Shown here: positions 43,990-51,559 of the stretch, piece after piece
How positions within the stretch are numbered: the first letter of the stretch is position 1
Layout: every line of letters begins with the position of its first letter
Origin: Natronospirillum operosum
GTDB taxonomy: Bacteria > Pseudomonadota > Gammaproteobacteria > Pseudomonadales > Natronospirillaceae
Direction of reading: 5' to 3'
Assembly: GCF_004768465.1 (NCBI RefSeq)
Contig: NZ_SRMF01000001.1
Span: 1,279,893 to 1,343,892 of the forward strand
DNA length: 64,000 bases
Made by a program: the position numbers and the translations under genes
Notes under the pieces: generated by a model
What the model saw: only the letters and a program-made list of their open reading frames with translations
What the model was told of the DNA's origin: nothing
Databases searched by the model: none

Positions 43990-44289
43990 GATTGAATCCT
44001 CAACTTCGGTCTGATCAGACATACTGTCTCTTGTGGCGACCGGCAACGACAAATCTTGAGCCGTATTTACGTCCAGGGAGACGGTCTGACTATTTTGGCA
44101 CAAACCTTGGAACTCTGCTTTTGCAAACACGGAACAAAGACTGACCGTGCAGCGTCCCGAAACCGTCGAAACCCGCCTGGCTGGCGGGTTCTGAACTCGG
44201 CAACCGGGAAGGACGGCGGATTCGGGAACAAAGGGGTGGCGGGCAAATTACTGCCGCCCGCAGGCAAAGCACTGCCGGAGAACAAGGCC
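43990..44289. other. 300-base divergent gap between fliS and the TPR-methyltransferase gene
   Basis: No gene is supported here. The gap contains the fliS leader, a sigma-54-like box on the plus strand (44096-44111) and a perfect eight-base hairpin, AACCCGCC/GGCGGGTT with loop TGGCT, at 44170-44190. Read on the minus strand that hairpin is followed by TTTCG and looks like a weak terminator, out of place between divergent genes. I found no convincing sigma-28 promoter for fliS. Confidence 0.6.
44096..44111 (+). promoter_or_regulatory. Sigma-54-like promoter of the TPR-methyltransferase gene
   Basis: TGGCACAAACCTTGGA has the GG element and spacing of a sigma-54 promoter but TTGG in place of TTGC at the -12 element. 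Transcription would start near 44123, well before the ATG at 44290. The changed -12 base lowers the likelihood. Confidence 0.35.
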
Positions 44290-46335
44290 ATGACAGAGGC
44301 ACAACAGCACAAAGCAGACGCGCGGGCAACGCGCGCGGCCGGTGACCTGGATCACCTGGAACAGCAGGCCGCCTGGCACCTGGATCGCGCCGGCCTGCGG
44401 GGTATTGGCGAAGAAGCCTACCGCTATCATCTGCGCAGTGCGGAGGAAATCGGCCAGACCCTGTTGGCGCACAAGCCGACCCGCGCCCGTGCCCACAACC
44501 TGCTGGGCCGCCTGGCCCTGGACCAGGGGCAGTTCGAGATCGCCGCTGACCATCTGCAGCAGGCCGCCCGCCTGGCCCCACATGATGCCGGCGTGCGCTT
44601 CAGTCTGGGCCATCTGGCCCTGCAGCAGCAGCGCCTTGCCGACGCCGCCGGCGAGTTCCGCCGTGCCATCGAGATCGACCCGCTGGCCACCGTGGCCGAC
44701 CAGTCGCTGGCCTATGTGCACTATCGCAGCGGCCTCTACGCGGAAGCCTTCAGCGACTATCGCCGCCTGATTCGCAAGTACCCCAACCAGTGGACACTGA
44801 AGACCCGGCTGCTCGAATGCGCCGCCCGGGTGCGGGCAGACTATGATGACCCGGCCCTGCGTGACGACATGCCGGAGCTGCTGCAGACACCGGACCTGGA
44901 TCACCAGGCGCTGGCATCGGTCACCGGCTCGCTGCTGATTCACCGCTACCACCTCACCAACCCGGACAGCCGCATCGACCTGGCCGCCCTGCTCAGTGAC
45001 GACCTGTTGCTGGAAGCGCTGCACCGGTTGCTGTTCGTGCACCCCGAGGTGGAAGATCTGGTGGCCTCGTTGCGTACCACCTGCCTGCATCACCACCTGA
45101 CCCTGGGTCGGTTCGATGCCCCGCTGCTGCGTCTGTTCAGCGGACTGCTGCGCTACGGCCTGCACTGCGAGCAGGTATTGCCGGAAACCGAAGACGAAAT
45201 CACGACGCTCGACAGCCTGGAACAGTGCTGCGCCGAACTCGCCGCTGCCGATGACCTGCCGGGCCTGGCCCTGCCGCTGGCGTTGCTGGCCCTGTACCGG
45301 CCCCTGGACGACCGCAGCTGGCTACCGCCGACCGAGCGGTTGGAAAGCCTGTGGCCGGAACCTCTGCAGCCCATGATTCCGGCACTGATCACCAACCGCC
45401 ATGCCGAGCTGGCACGGGCGCAGGAGATTCCCACCCTGACCCCGATCACCGACGATACGTCAGCCGCGGTGCGTCTGCAGTATGAAGAAAACCCCTATCC
45501 GCGCTGGGAGTATCTGCCCCGCTATGCACCCACCGCCTATCTGCCGGCGGTGGCCGGTGAAGTACCCGCCTACCGCGCGCCGACAGGCCAGCAGCAGCCG
45601 CTCGATATCCTGGTGGCCGGCACCGGTACCGGTCGTCATGCCGTGCATCTGGCGCGCCATTTTTTCGACACCCGGGTGCTGGCCATGGACCTGAGCCGAC
45701 GCAGTCTGGCCTATGGTCAGGCCATGGCCGAAGAGCTCACCGTGGAAGACATCGAATTCGTGCAGGGGGATATCCTGCAACTGCACCGTCTGGACCGCCA
45801 GTTCGACGTCATCGAATGCAGCGGCGTACTGCATCACATGGCCGACCCCCTGGCCGGCTGGCAACAGCTCTGTGCGCGCCTGCGCCCCGGCGGCCTGATG
45901 AAGGTCGGCCTGTACAGCACGCGGGCCCGCCAGATCATTCATCAGTTACGGGACATCATTGCCGACCAGAACCTGAGCGCGACCCCGCACGACATCCGGC
46001 GGTTCCGACGCAGCCTGCTGCGCGAAGCGGATGCCCCCGAACTGGCCACCCTGGTGCAATCGGTCGATTTCTATTCCATGAGCGGGGTGCGCGATCTGCT
46101 GTTTCATGTGCAGGAGCATACCTTCACCCCAGCCGAACTGGCCGCCATGATCGAATCGCTGCCGCTGGAGTTTCTGGGCTTTGTCCTGCCGGCCAGTGCG
46201 CGGCGCGCCTATCAGCACTTCTTCCCCGATGACCCGGCACTGAACCGGCTGGACAACTGGGAAACGCTGGAGCGCGACAACCCCACGCTGTTCGGCGGCA
46301 TGTACCAGCTGTATCTGCAGAAACCGCTGGCCTGA
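44290..46335 (+). CDS. TPR-repeat class I SAM-dependent methyltransferase
   Basis: The 681-residue product has TPR repeats in about residues 20-175 (ARAHNLLGRLALDQGQFEIA and two similar helix pairs), a helical middle, and a C-terminal methyltransferase domain (about 430-600). That domain has the SAM motif ILVAGTGTGRHAVHLA and VIECSGVLHHMADPLAGW. Its substrate is unknown. Placement beside fliS, where flagellin genes usually sit, makes flagellin or filament modification one possibility, but this is inference. GGAGA upstream supports ATG 44290; an open extension to 44056 is not conserved. Confidence 0.82.
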   Translation: MTEAQQHKADARATRAAGDLDHLEQQAAWHLDRAGLRGIGEEAYRYHLRSAEEIGQTLLAHKPTRARAHNLLGRLALDQGQFEIAADHLQQAARLAPHDAGVRFSLGHLALQQQRLADAAGEFRRAIEIDPLATVADQSLAYVHYRSGLYAEAFSDYRRLIRKYPNQWTLKTRLLECAARVRADYDDPALRDDMPELLQTPDLDHQALASVTGSLLIHRYHLTNPDSRIDLAALLSDDLLLEALHRLLFVHPEVEDLVASLRTTCLHHHLTLGRFDAPLLRLFSGLLRYGLHCEQVLPETEDEITTLDSLEQCCAELAAADDLPGLALPLALLALYRPLDDRSWLPPTERLESLWPEPLQPMIPALITNRHAELARAQEIPTLTPITDDTSAAVRLQYEENPYPRWEYLPRYAPTAYLPAVAGEVPAYRAPTGQQQPLDILVAGTGTGRHAVHLARHFFDTRVLAMDLSRRSLAYGQAMAEELTVEDIEFVQGDILQLHRLDRQFDVIECSGVLHHMADPLAGWQQLCARLRPGGLMKVGLYSTRARQIIHQLRDIIADQNLSATPHDIRRFRRSLLREADAPELATLVQSVDFYSMSGVRDLLFHVQEHTFTPAELAAMIESLPLEFLGFVLPASARRAYQHFFPDDPALNRLDNWETLERDNPTLFGGMYQLYLQKPLA

Positions 46336-46384
46336 GTGCCGCCATAGCCACCATGGCCATGGCATAAAGAGTACCGACAGAACG

Positions 46385-46400
46385 CCGACAGGGATGTCGG
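46385..46400. repeat. Small hairpin with GGGA loop
   Basis: CCGACA-GGGA-TGTCGG is a perfect six-base stem in the 194-base gap after the methyltransferase gene. Its CAGGGATG centre is the same as in the hairpins of the 63-base repeat core at 51.35 and 58.79 kb. No T-run follows. Confidence 0.5.
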
Positions 46401-46529
46401 TCCCCTTGCGGCAACACCGGTTGCCCGAACTGTGTTCCAGATCACGATTTGAACCCGCGCCCGGTAGTCACGACAGCACGGCTTGACTAAGATAGCGCCA
46501 GGATCAAAGCACAAGGAAGGAAACCCGCT

Positions 46530-47885
46530 ATGTCCGATATGCGCTACAACATTATTTTCACCGGTGAACTGCAGCACGGCCACGAGGTCGAACAGGTCAA
46601 GGAGCGGTTTGCCAAAGCCTTCTCACTGGCGCTGGATCGCGTCGACCAGCTGTTCAGCGCCGCCCGTACCACCCTCAAGCGTGACCTGGACGCCGAGGCC
46701 GCCCACCACTACCGGAGTCGCCTGGCAACACTGGGCATGAAGGTGGAGCTGGAAGCTCAGGGCGCCGCCGGGCTCAGTCTGGAGCCGCTGGCGGCAGACA
46801 GCAGACAGGCCCGCTCTGCAGCCCCCGGCCCCGAGGCCGGTGGCAGCCAGGCCGGCAGCAGCGCGCCACAAGCCGATAGCGCCGCCGCCTCCCCGCGCAT
46901 GGCACCGTTCCGGTTTCATGGTGACGGGCGCGAGTATTTCGGCATCTGGATCGTCAATATCCTGCTGTCCATTGTCACCCTGGGCATCTACTCCGCCTGG
47001 GCCAAGGTGCGCAACAAGCAGTATTTCTACGGCAATACCGAAGTCGAGGATGCCACCTTCGAATACACGGCCGACCCGAAACGAATACTGGTCGGGCGCA
47101 TCATCGCGCTGGTGTTCTTTATTGCCTACACCGTGCTCGGTGAGCTGTCGCTGACCACTGCCATCATCGCCTGGCTGGCACTGCTGGCCTTCATGCCCTG
47201 GGCCGTGCGCCAGGCACTGCGCTTCAACGCCCGCTACAGCAGCTACCGCAATGTGCCGTTTCAATTCACCGGCACTCTGGGTGGCGCCTTCATGGCCTTT
47301 ATTGTCTGGCCGCTGATCGGCACCATCACGCTGGGCCTGCTGTTCCCGCTGATGCTGCAGCGCCAGCAGCACTACATCATCGGTCAGCATGCCTGGGGCA
47401 CGGCACCGTTTTCGTTTGCCGCGCCGGTCAGCGCCTACTATGTGATGGCACTGAAGCTGGTCGGCCTGATGGTGTTCGGCGGCCTGATACTGTGGGGCCT
47501 GGCCGTGGCGAATGCGCCGCTGCTGGTGTTGTCCACCCTGGGTATCGCGCTCTATCTCGGCCTGCTGGCCGTGTTCAATGTGCGCATGGCCAACCTGAAG
47601 TACAACTTCACCAGCCTGACCGCCGGCCAGGCCGAACACGGCTTCGAGGCCAACTGGGAAGACGGTTCCTACTTCAAGCTGATTCTGGTCAACACCCTGG
47701 CCACGGTATTCACGCTGGGCCTGTTCACACCCTGGGCCAAGGTACGGGCGGCGCGCTATGCGGCCGAGCATACCGAAGCCGTGGTCGATGGTGATCTGGA
47801 CCGCATCGCGGCCGTCGAGCAGGAACGCACCAGTGCCATTGCCGAAGGCGTGGGCGACCTCTTTGATCTGGATGTGGGGGCCTGA
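46530..47885 (+). CDS. DUF898 (YjgN-like) multi-pass membrane protein
   Basis: The 451-residue protein has an N-terminal soluble part (MSDMRYNIIFTGELQHG, residues 1-90), a variable Ala/Gly/Ser linker, and a DUF898 region (about 125-430) with two related halves. Each half contains the signature TLGIYSAWAKVRNKQYF or TLGLFTPWAKVRAARY and about six membrane segments in total. Function is not established. The N-terminal part is a separate small fold fused to DUF898. It is followed two bases later by an M48 peptidase gene, a common pairing. Confidence 0.85.
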   Translation: MSDMRYNIIFTGELQHGHEVEQVKERFAKAFSLALDRVDQLFSAARTTLKRDLDAEAAHHYRSRLATLGMKVELEAQGAAGLSLEPLAADSRQARSAAPGPEAGGSQAGSSAPQADSAAASPRMAPFRFHGDGREYFGIWIVNILLSIVTLGIYSAWAKVRNKQYFYGNTEVEDATFEYTADPKRILVGRIIALVFFIAYTVLGELSLTTAIIAWLALLAFMPWAVRQALRFNARYSSYRNVPFQFTGTLGGAFMAFIVWPLIGTITLGLLFPLMLQRQQHYIIGQHAWGTAPFSFAAPVSAYYVMALKLVGLMVFGGLILWGLAVANAPLLVLSTLGIALYLGLLAVFNVRMANLKYNFTSLTAGQAEHGFEANWEDGSYFKLILVNTLATVFTLGLFTPWAKVRAARYAAEHTEAVVDGDLDRIAAVEQERTSAIAEGVGDLFDLDVGA

Positions 47886-47887
47886 AC

Positions 47888-48973
47888 ATGCCCTCAACCT
47901 CTGCCTCCGATGCACGCCCTGACAACCTGAACGGCGAGTGGTATCCCGCCGGTTCATCGCAGCAGCACAGGGCGCGGCTGCAGTTGCAGGACGCAGAGCA
48001 ACTGGTCGTGGTCGACGCCGACAGCGGCGTCGAACTGGCCCGGGCCCCGGCTGCCGACTGGCAGTTCGGTGACCGCCTGGGCCATACCACCCGCTTTCTC
48101 GGCCACCCCGAGGGTGGTCGCTTTGCTACCAAGAATCAGGACGCCGTGGACGCACTGCAGCGCCGCTTTCGCCCCTCCCTGCTGACCAGTGTGGTACACC
48201 GGCTGGAATCCCATAAGCGCTTCATAGCGCTGACCGTGCTGCTGGTGGTGGCCTTTGGCTGGTCCATGCTGACCTGGGGTATTCCGGCGCTGGCCGGGGT
48301 CATGGCGGAGCGCGTGCCGCGGGCGGCTGTCGAACAATTGACGCGCGAGACACTGGCCGTGGCTGACCGCGCCTGGTTCGAGGAAAGCCAGCTCGACGAG
48401 GACGAAGAACAGCGCCTGCGCGAGCACTTTGCGCCCATCAAGGCCGACCACCCGGATCTGCAACTGCGGCTGCTGTTCCGTCAGGGTGGCCCGCTGGGTG
48501 CCAATGCGGTAGCACTGCCGGATGGCACCATGATCATGACCGATGAACTGGTGGCACTGGCGGAACACGATGACGAGCTGACAGCGATTCTGCTGCACGA
48601 GATTGGCCATATCGCGCACAATCACGGTCTGCAGGGGCTGATTCAGAGCTCCATCATCGGTATTGCCTTTGTGCTGCTGACGGGGGACGCCTCGGCCACG
48701 GCGGAGATTCTGCTGGGTGCGCCGCTGATCATCAATGAGCTGTCCTACAGTCGGCGAGCGGAGTTCGAGGCGGATGATTTTGCACGCGACTATATGCTGG
48801 CCAACGATATTCCGCTGGCGCATTTTCACAATATTCTGTGGCGCCTGAGTTACGGCGCGAGCTTCGATCCGGAGGCGGATCTGGCAGACCGGCGTGGTGA
48901 CAGCCCCTGGTCGCGCTACCTCACCACCCACCCGCCGACTCCGGAGCGCATAGAACGCTTTCAGGCCCCGTAG
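47888..48973 (+). CDS. M48 family membrane zinc metallopeptidase
   Basis: The 361-residue protein has one membrane helix (residues about 112-130) and a peptidase domain with the zinc motif HEIGH (near residue 238) and the third ligand glutamate in RRAEFEADDFARDYM (near residue 295). It should be a membrane-bound protease with a quality-control or processing role, possibly with its DUF898 partner two bases upstream. The substrate is unknown. It is convergent with the TraF-like gene, separated by the repeat region. Confidence 0.88.
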   Translation: MPSTSASDARPDNLNGEWYPAGSSQQHRARLQLQDAEQLVVVDADSGVELARAPAADWQFGDRLGHTTRFLGHPEGGRFATKNQDAVDALQRRFRPSLLTSVVHRLESHKRFIALTVLLVVAFGWSMLTWGIPALAGVMAERVPRAAVEQLTRETLAVADRAWFEESQLDEDEEQRLREHFAPIKADHPDLQLRLLFRQGGPLGANAVALPDGTMIMTDELVALAEHDDELTAILLHEIGHIAHNHGLQGLIQSSIIGIAFVLLTGDASATAEILLGAPLIINELSYSRRAEFEADDFARDYMLANDIPLAHFHNILWRLSYGASFDPEADLADRRGDSPWSRYLTTHPPTPERIERFQAP

Positions 48974-49008
48974 CCGACTCCTGTAGGCTGTGGCCCTCAG
49001 CCACGCAT

Positions 49009-49072
49009 GGGTGCCCTGCCAGCTCGTTTGCGGCCGTCCCTGGCCGCAAACGGTCTCACAGGGCATGCATCC
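49009..49072 (-). repeat. Second hairpin element, diverged inverted copy
   Basis: Bases 49011-49056 resemble the reverse complement of the 63-base core at 51346 and 58782 (CCCTGCCAGCTCG and CGGTCT shared). Its main stem is TTTGCGGCC/GGCCGCAAA (49027-49035 and 49042-49050) where the other copies have CTGCGCACA/TGTGCGCAG. Both strands of the stem have changed together while the TCCCT loop is kept. Confidence 0.7.
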
Positions 49073-49096
49073 GGCAGGCGACTCCAGCCGTGGCTC

Positions 49097-49291
49097 CCAA
49101 CTCCTGTAGCGAGGCACGCAAGTGCCGACAATGAGGCGCAAGCCGAATTTGTAGCGAGCGACGCAAGTCCCGATAATGAGGCGCAAGCCGAATTTGTAGC
49201 GAGCGACGCAAGTCGCGATGGGCGGCGCAGCCGCCCTTTATAAGGGGCCTCACGGCCCATCGGCACTTGCGTGCCTCGCTACAGGAGTTGG
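49097..49291. repeat. REP-like block A: 45-base tandem units within a 31-base inverted repeat
   Basis: Perfect 31-base inverted arms (49097-49127 and 49261-49291) enclose direct 45-base units beginning TGTAGCGAG at 49105, 49150 and 49195. Each unit has a GTAG foot and a hairpin with loop GCAA; the stems read GGCAC/GTGCC, GCGAC/GTCCC (imperfect) and GCGAC/GTCGC. A GGGCGGC-GCA-GCCGCCC palindrome lies in the middle. This is the layout of a bacterial interspersed mosaic element. Confidence 0.8.
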
Positions 49292-49339
49292 CAGGCAACG
49301 GGAATGTGGCAGGGTACCCCGCAGAAGGAGGCTCAGCCT

Positions 49340-49379
49340 GTCATGAGAACCAGCGCCCCCGAAGGGGCGCCTGCATGAC
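49340..49379. terminator. Strong hairpin downstream of the TraF-like gene
   Basis: GCGCCCC-CGAA-GGGGCGC (49353-49370) is a perfect seven-base stem with an outer GTCATG/CATGAC pair. It starts six bases past the stop at 49385. No T-run follows, so termination by it alone is uncertain; it could protect the transcript end. Confidence 0.45.
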
Positions 49380-49384
49380 GGGTA

Positions 49385-50965
49385 TCAGAAGCGGATGGCG
49401 AGGTCGGCGCTGAAGCCGGAGTTCAGCAACAGGTCGATCTCATCCTCGAAGTTGGGCTTCATCCAGCCGGAAAAATCCAGCTCCACGGCCCACGGGCTCA
49501 GGCCCACACCCGCCGTGATGATGCTGGCATCATCCACTGCCAGATTGTTGCGGTAGCCGGCCCGCAAGCGCGCCCAGTCCCAGGCGTTGAACTCGCCACC
49601 CAGACCGAAATAGCGCGTCTTGGCGCCAAAGCCGATGGGGTCGTTCTCGGTCAGATCCAGATCCATCGTGACCCGCGTCAGCTGCGTATGGTGCGAAATA
49701 CCCGCCCGCACCTTGGGGTTGATCTCGATCTCACGGCCATCACCGCTCTCGAAGGTCTGCGGAATCACATCCCGTACTACCGCCCCCACCGAGAACATGC
49801 CCAGCCCCGGCTGCTCGAAGCTCTGGGCCACACCCAGATCCAGATTGCCGGTAAAGTATTCCTCGGTATTCTCCTGAATAAAGCCCAGGTCGACATTCTC
49901 GATCTCGTTGAACTCGATGATCTCGCCGAATACGCGGATATACTGCAGCTTGGCCGTGGCACCGAACGACAGGTTGCCGTAGACATTGGGGAAATCCATG
50001 CCCGAACCAATGGCCAGCTCGGTGATATTGGCCCCCAGAATATCTATTGTGGAATCCAGATCGTCTTCGTCGAAGGCCAGGATGGCCGCATCGTCATCAA
50101 TCTGGCCGTTCACGAAGAGCTCATTCTCTGAATCAAACTCCTCAACAACGACCTGCTGAGCAGTAAACGCCGTGTTCGCATCATTGAAGTTTTGCTCTTG
50201 TGGGGTACCGTCACCCGGAAAGCCGTTGGCATCTGACCATGCCTGTGCAGCATCAATCAGATCTGACAGGCGTTGATTCAAGATTTCAACCTCGTCCAGA
50301 TAGTCATTTAGATCATCCAGTACAAAGTTCAGGTCCTGCAGGTCGCTTTCTTCCAGATTCAGCTGCGAGCCACCATAGGTATTGTTGCTCAGCGCAATGG
50401 CGAAGGGGACATCACCGCGCGGCATGGTCAGACCCAGGCCAGCCAGCAGGCCGAAATTGACCGGGCGATCGGAAAAACTGCGGAAGGTGGTTTCAGTGCG
50501 CTGTACCAGGCCCCGGTAGTTGCCCACACTGCCCTGGGTATCATCAGTGGCCGCAGATTGATTTTCCTGCGCAGCACGCAGATCATCCAGTGTCTGGGGA
50601 GCACCTGGATTAAAGTCATCTGCTGCCTGAGCTGTATCACCGGCAGCCTGAGACAGATTCCCCGCCGAAGTATTCAACTGCCCGTAATCAAAGTCCTGAT
50701 AGGTCTCCAGATCATCTTCCAGAAACTTGCGCAGGCTGTTGCCGAAGGTATTGGGGTCCTCCAGATAGATGGTGGTGGAGCCCAGCGTCAGATCAAAGCG
50801 ATTGGCCCCGCGGTTGGGGGTAACCAGTGCCGGGTTCATCAGGGAAGAGGAGCTGACCCCTGCCCCGCCCATGCTGGTCACCTGAGGGCTGTTGTAGACC
50901 ATGCCGCTGGCTGCGGCTCCCGAAGCAGCTGCCATGGAGGCAGCGAGAAGAGTAAGACGGCGCAT
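49385..50965 (-). CDS. TraF-like (conjugal transfer TraF_2 family) outer membrane protein
   Basis: The 526-residue product has a signal peptide (MRRLTLLAASMAAASGAAAS), then GMVYNSPQVTSMGGAGVS and NPALV, typical of FadL/TraF_2-type barrels, and it ends in AIRF with a terminal phenylalanine. A central helical, acidic insertion (about 75-130 and 205-290) interrupts the barrel. Despite the family name there is no conjugation gene nearby; it is probably a general outer-membrane protein of unknown substrate. GGGAGA nine bases upstream supports ATG at 50965; the ORF open to 51040 is not conserved. Confidence 0.78.
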   Translation of the reverse strand: MRRLTLLAASMAAASGAAASGMVYNSPQVTSMGGAGVSSSSLMNPALVTPNRGANRFDLTLGSTTIYLEDPNTFGNSLRKFLEDDLETYQDFDYGQLNTSAGNLSQAAGDTAQAADDFNPGAPQTLDDLRAAQENQSAATDDTQGSVGNYRGLVQRTETTFRSFSDRPVNFGLLAGLGLTMPRGDVPFAIALSNNTYGGSQLNLEESDLQDLNFVLDDLNDYLDEVEILNQRLSDLIDAAQAWSDANGFPGDGTPQEQNFNDANTAFTAQQVVVEEFDSENELFVNGQIDDDAAILAFDEDDLDSTIDILGANITELAIGSGMDFPNVYGNLSFGATAKLQYIRVFGEIIEFNEIENVDLGFIQENTEEYFTGNLDLGVAQSFEQPGLGMFSVGAVVRDVIPQTFESGDGREIEINPKVRAGISHHTQLTRVTMDLDLTENDPIGFGAKTRYFGLGGEFNAWDWARLRAGYRNNLAVDDASIITAGVGLSPWAVELDFSGWMKPNFEDEIDLLLNSGFSADLAIRF

Positions 50966-51137
50966 GATGAGTGCTCTCCCTGAGATACTGCGAGGCGGTT
51001 GATTCCGGCCTTTGATGGATGGCAGATGATCAAAAACCATCTGCTAACGCCTTTAGAATAGCTTATTGACAAAATATTTAAAGTCGATTTTCAATGGCGA
51101 GGGTGTCGAGGTTTGGGCACGGGTGGTGATTGGGTTT

Positions 51138-51292
51138 GTAGCGAGCGACGCAAGTCGCGATGGGTGGCGCCAGCCGCCCTTGCTCGGGGCCTGGGGCCCA
51201 TCGGTCTAATCGGGATTTGCGTCGCGTTATCGGGACTTGCGTCGCGTTATCGGGACTTGCGTCGCGTTATCGGGACTTGCGTCCCTCGCTAC
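51138..51292. repeat. REP-like block B with a 20-base tandem array
   Basis: A plus-oriented REP (GTAGCGAGCGACGCAAGTCG, 51138 onward) faces an inverted array. Three 20-base units (TTATCGGGACTTGCGTCGCG and one variant) run from 51207, ending in a complete inverted REP at 51269-51292 with stem GGGAC/GTCCC. The centre between them (GATGGG ... GCCCATCG) matches blocks A and C. Confidence 0.8.
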
Positions 51293-51331
51293 AGGAATTG
51301 GGAGGCACAAGTGGTGCGGCCGCCGCGCGGC

Positions 51332-51422
51332 GGTACCCTGACCGCAGACCGTCTGCGCACAGGGATGTGCGCAGTCGAGCTGGCAGGGATGCCGTTTTTT
51401 GCGTGTCTGCGGTCAGGGTACC
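51332..51422. repeat. Second hairpin element, copy 1 (63-base core 51346-51408)
   Basis: A core of 63 bases is identical to 58782-58844. It holds two hairpins, CTGCGCACA-GGGA-TGTGCGCAG (51353-51374) and GGCA-GGGA-TGCC, the latter followed by GTTTTTT. Here the core is flanked by a perfect 18-base inverted repeat (GGTACCCTGACCGCAGAC, 51332-51349, and its complement at 51405-51422). Confidence 0.85.
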
Positions 51423-51496
51423 CCGCAAAGGCGGCATGCCAGAGAGTGGCACAAGGGGCATGTGCCCGAGCATGGCGACGGGAATGTGGCAGCATT

Positions 51497-51542
51497 AATC
51501 GGGACTTGCGTCGCGTTTATCGGGACTTGCGTCCCTCGCTAC
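51497..51542 (-). repeat. REP-like pair at the 3' end of the M23 peptidase gene
   Basis: A truncated unit (AATCGGGACTTGCGTCGCG) and a complete inverted REP (51519-51542, stem GGGAC/GTCCC, loop GCAA, GTAG foot) lie just downstream of the stop at 51560. They are the same words as in block B, in the same orientation. Confidence 0.75.
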
Positions 51543-51559
51543 AACAGTTCCCTGTCGGT

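Larger units (their letters stand above)
48974..49384. other. 411-base repeat-filled gap between convergent genes
   Basis: No coding frame is supported. From left to right it holds a diverged, inverted copy of the second hairpin element (49009-49072), the REP-like block (49097-49291) and a hairpin near the TraF-like stop (49340-49379). It is the 3' end of genes on both sides, the classic site for REP elements. Confidence 0.8.
50966..51559. other. 594-base gap with the densest repeats
   Basis: No gene is supported. The first about 150 bases are AT-rich around 51061-51095 and probably hold the promoter of the TraF-like gene, though I cannot place its boxes. The rest is filled by REP-like block B (51138-51292), the second hairpin element (51332-51422) and another REP pair (51497-51542) that ends 18 bases past the M23 peptidase stop. 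Confidence 0.8.

Noticed and set aside
44000-44080. Sigma-28 promoter for fliS (TCAAG followed by GCCGGTC)
   Set aside because: Spacing is nine bases where twelve is needed, and the -10 element differs at several places.
44056-44289. N-terminal extension of the TPR-methyltransferase frame
   Set aside because: The extension is low-complexity and unconserved-looking, crosses a hairpin and lacks a ribosome site; ATG 44290 has one.
49385-50965. Conjugation module suggested by the TraF family name
   Set aside because: No other transfer, relaxase or pilus gene lies nearby; the product looks like a FadL-type barrel.
49097-51542. Possible CRISPR array in the repeat-rich gaps
   Set aside because: Unit lengths (45 and 20 bases) have no unique spacers between identical repeats, units are self-complementary with GTAG feet, and there are no cas genes.
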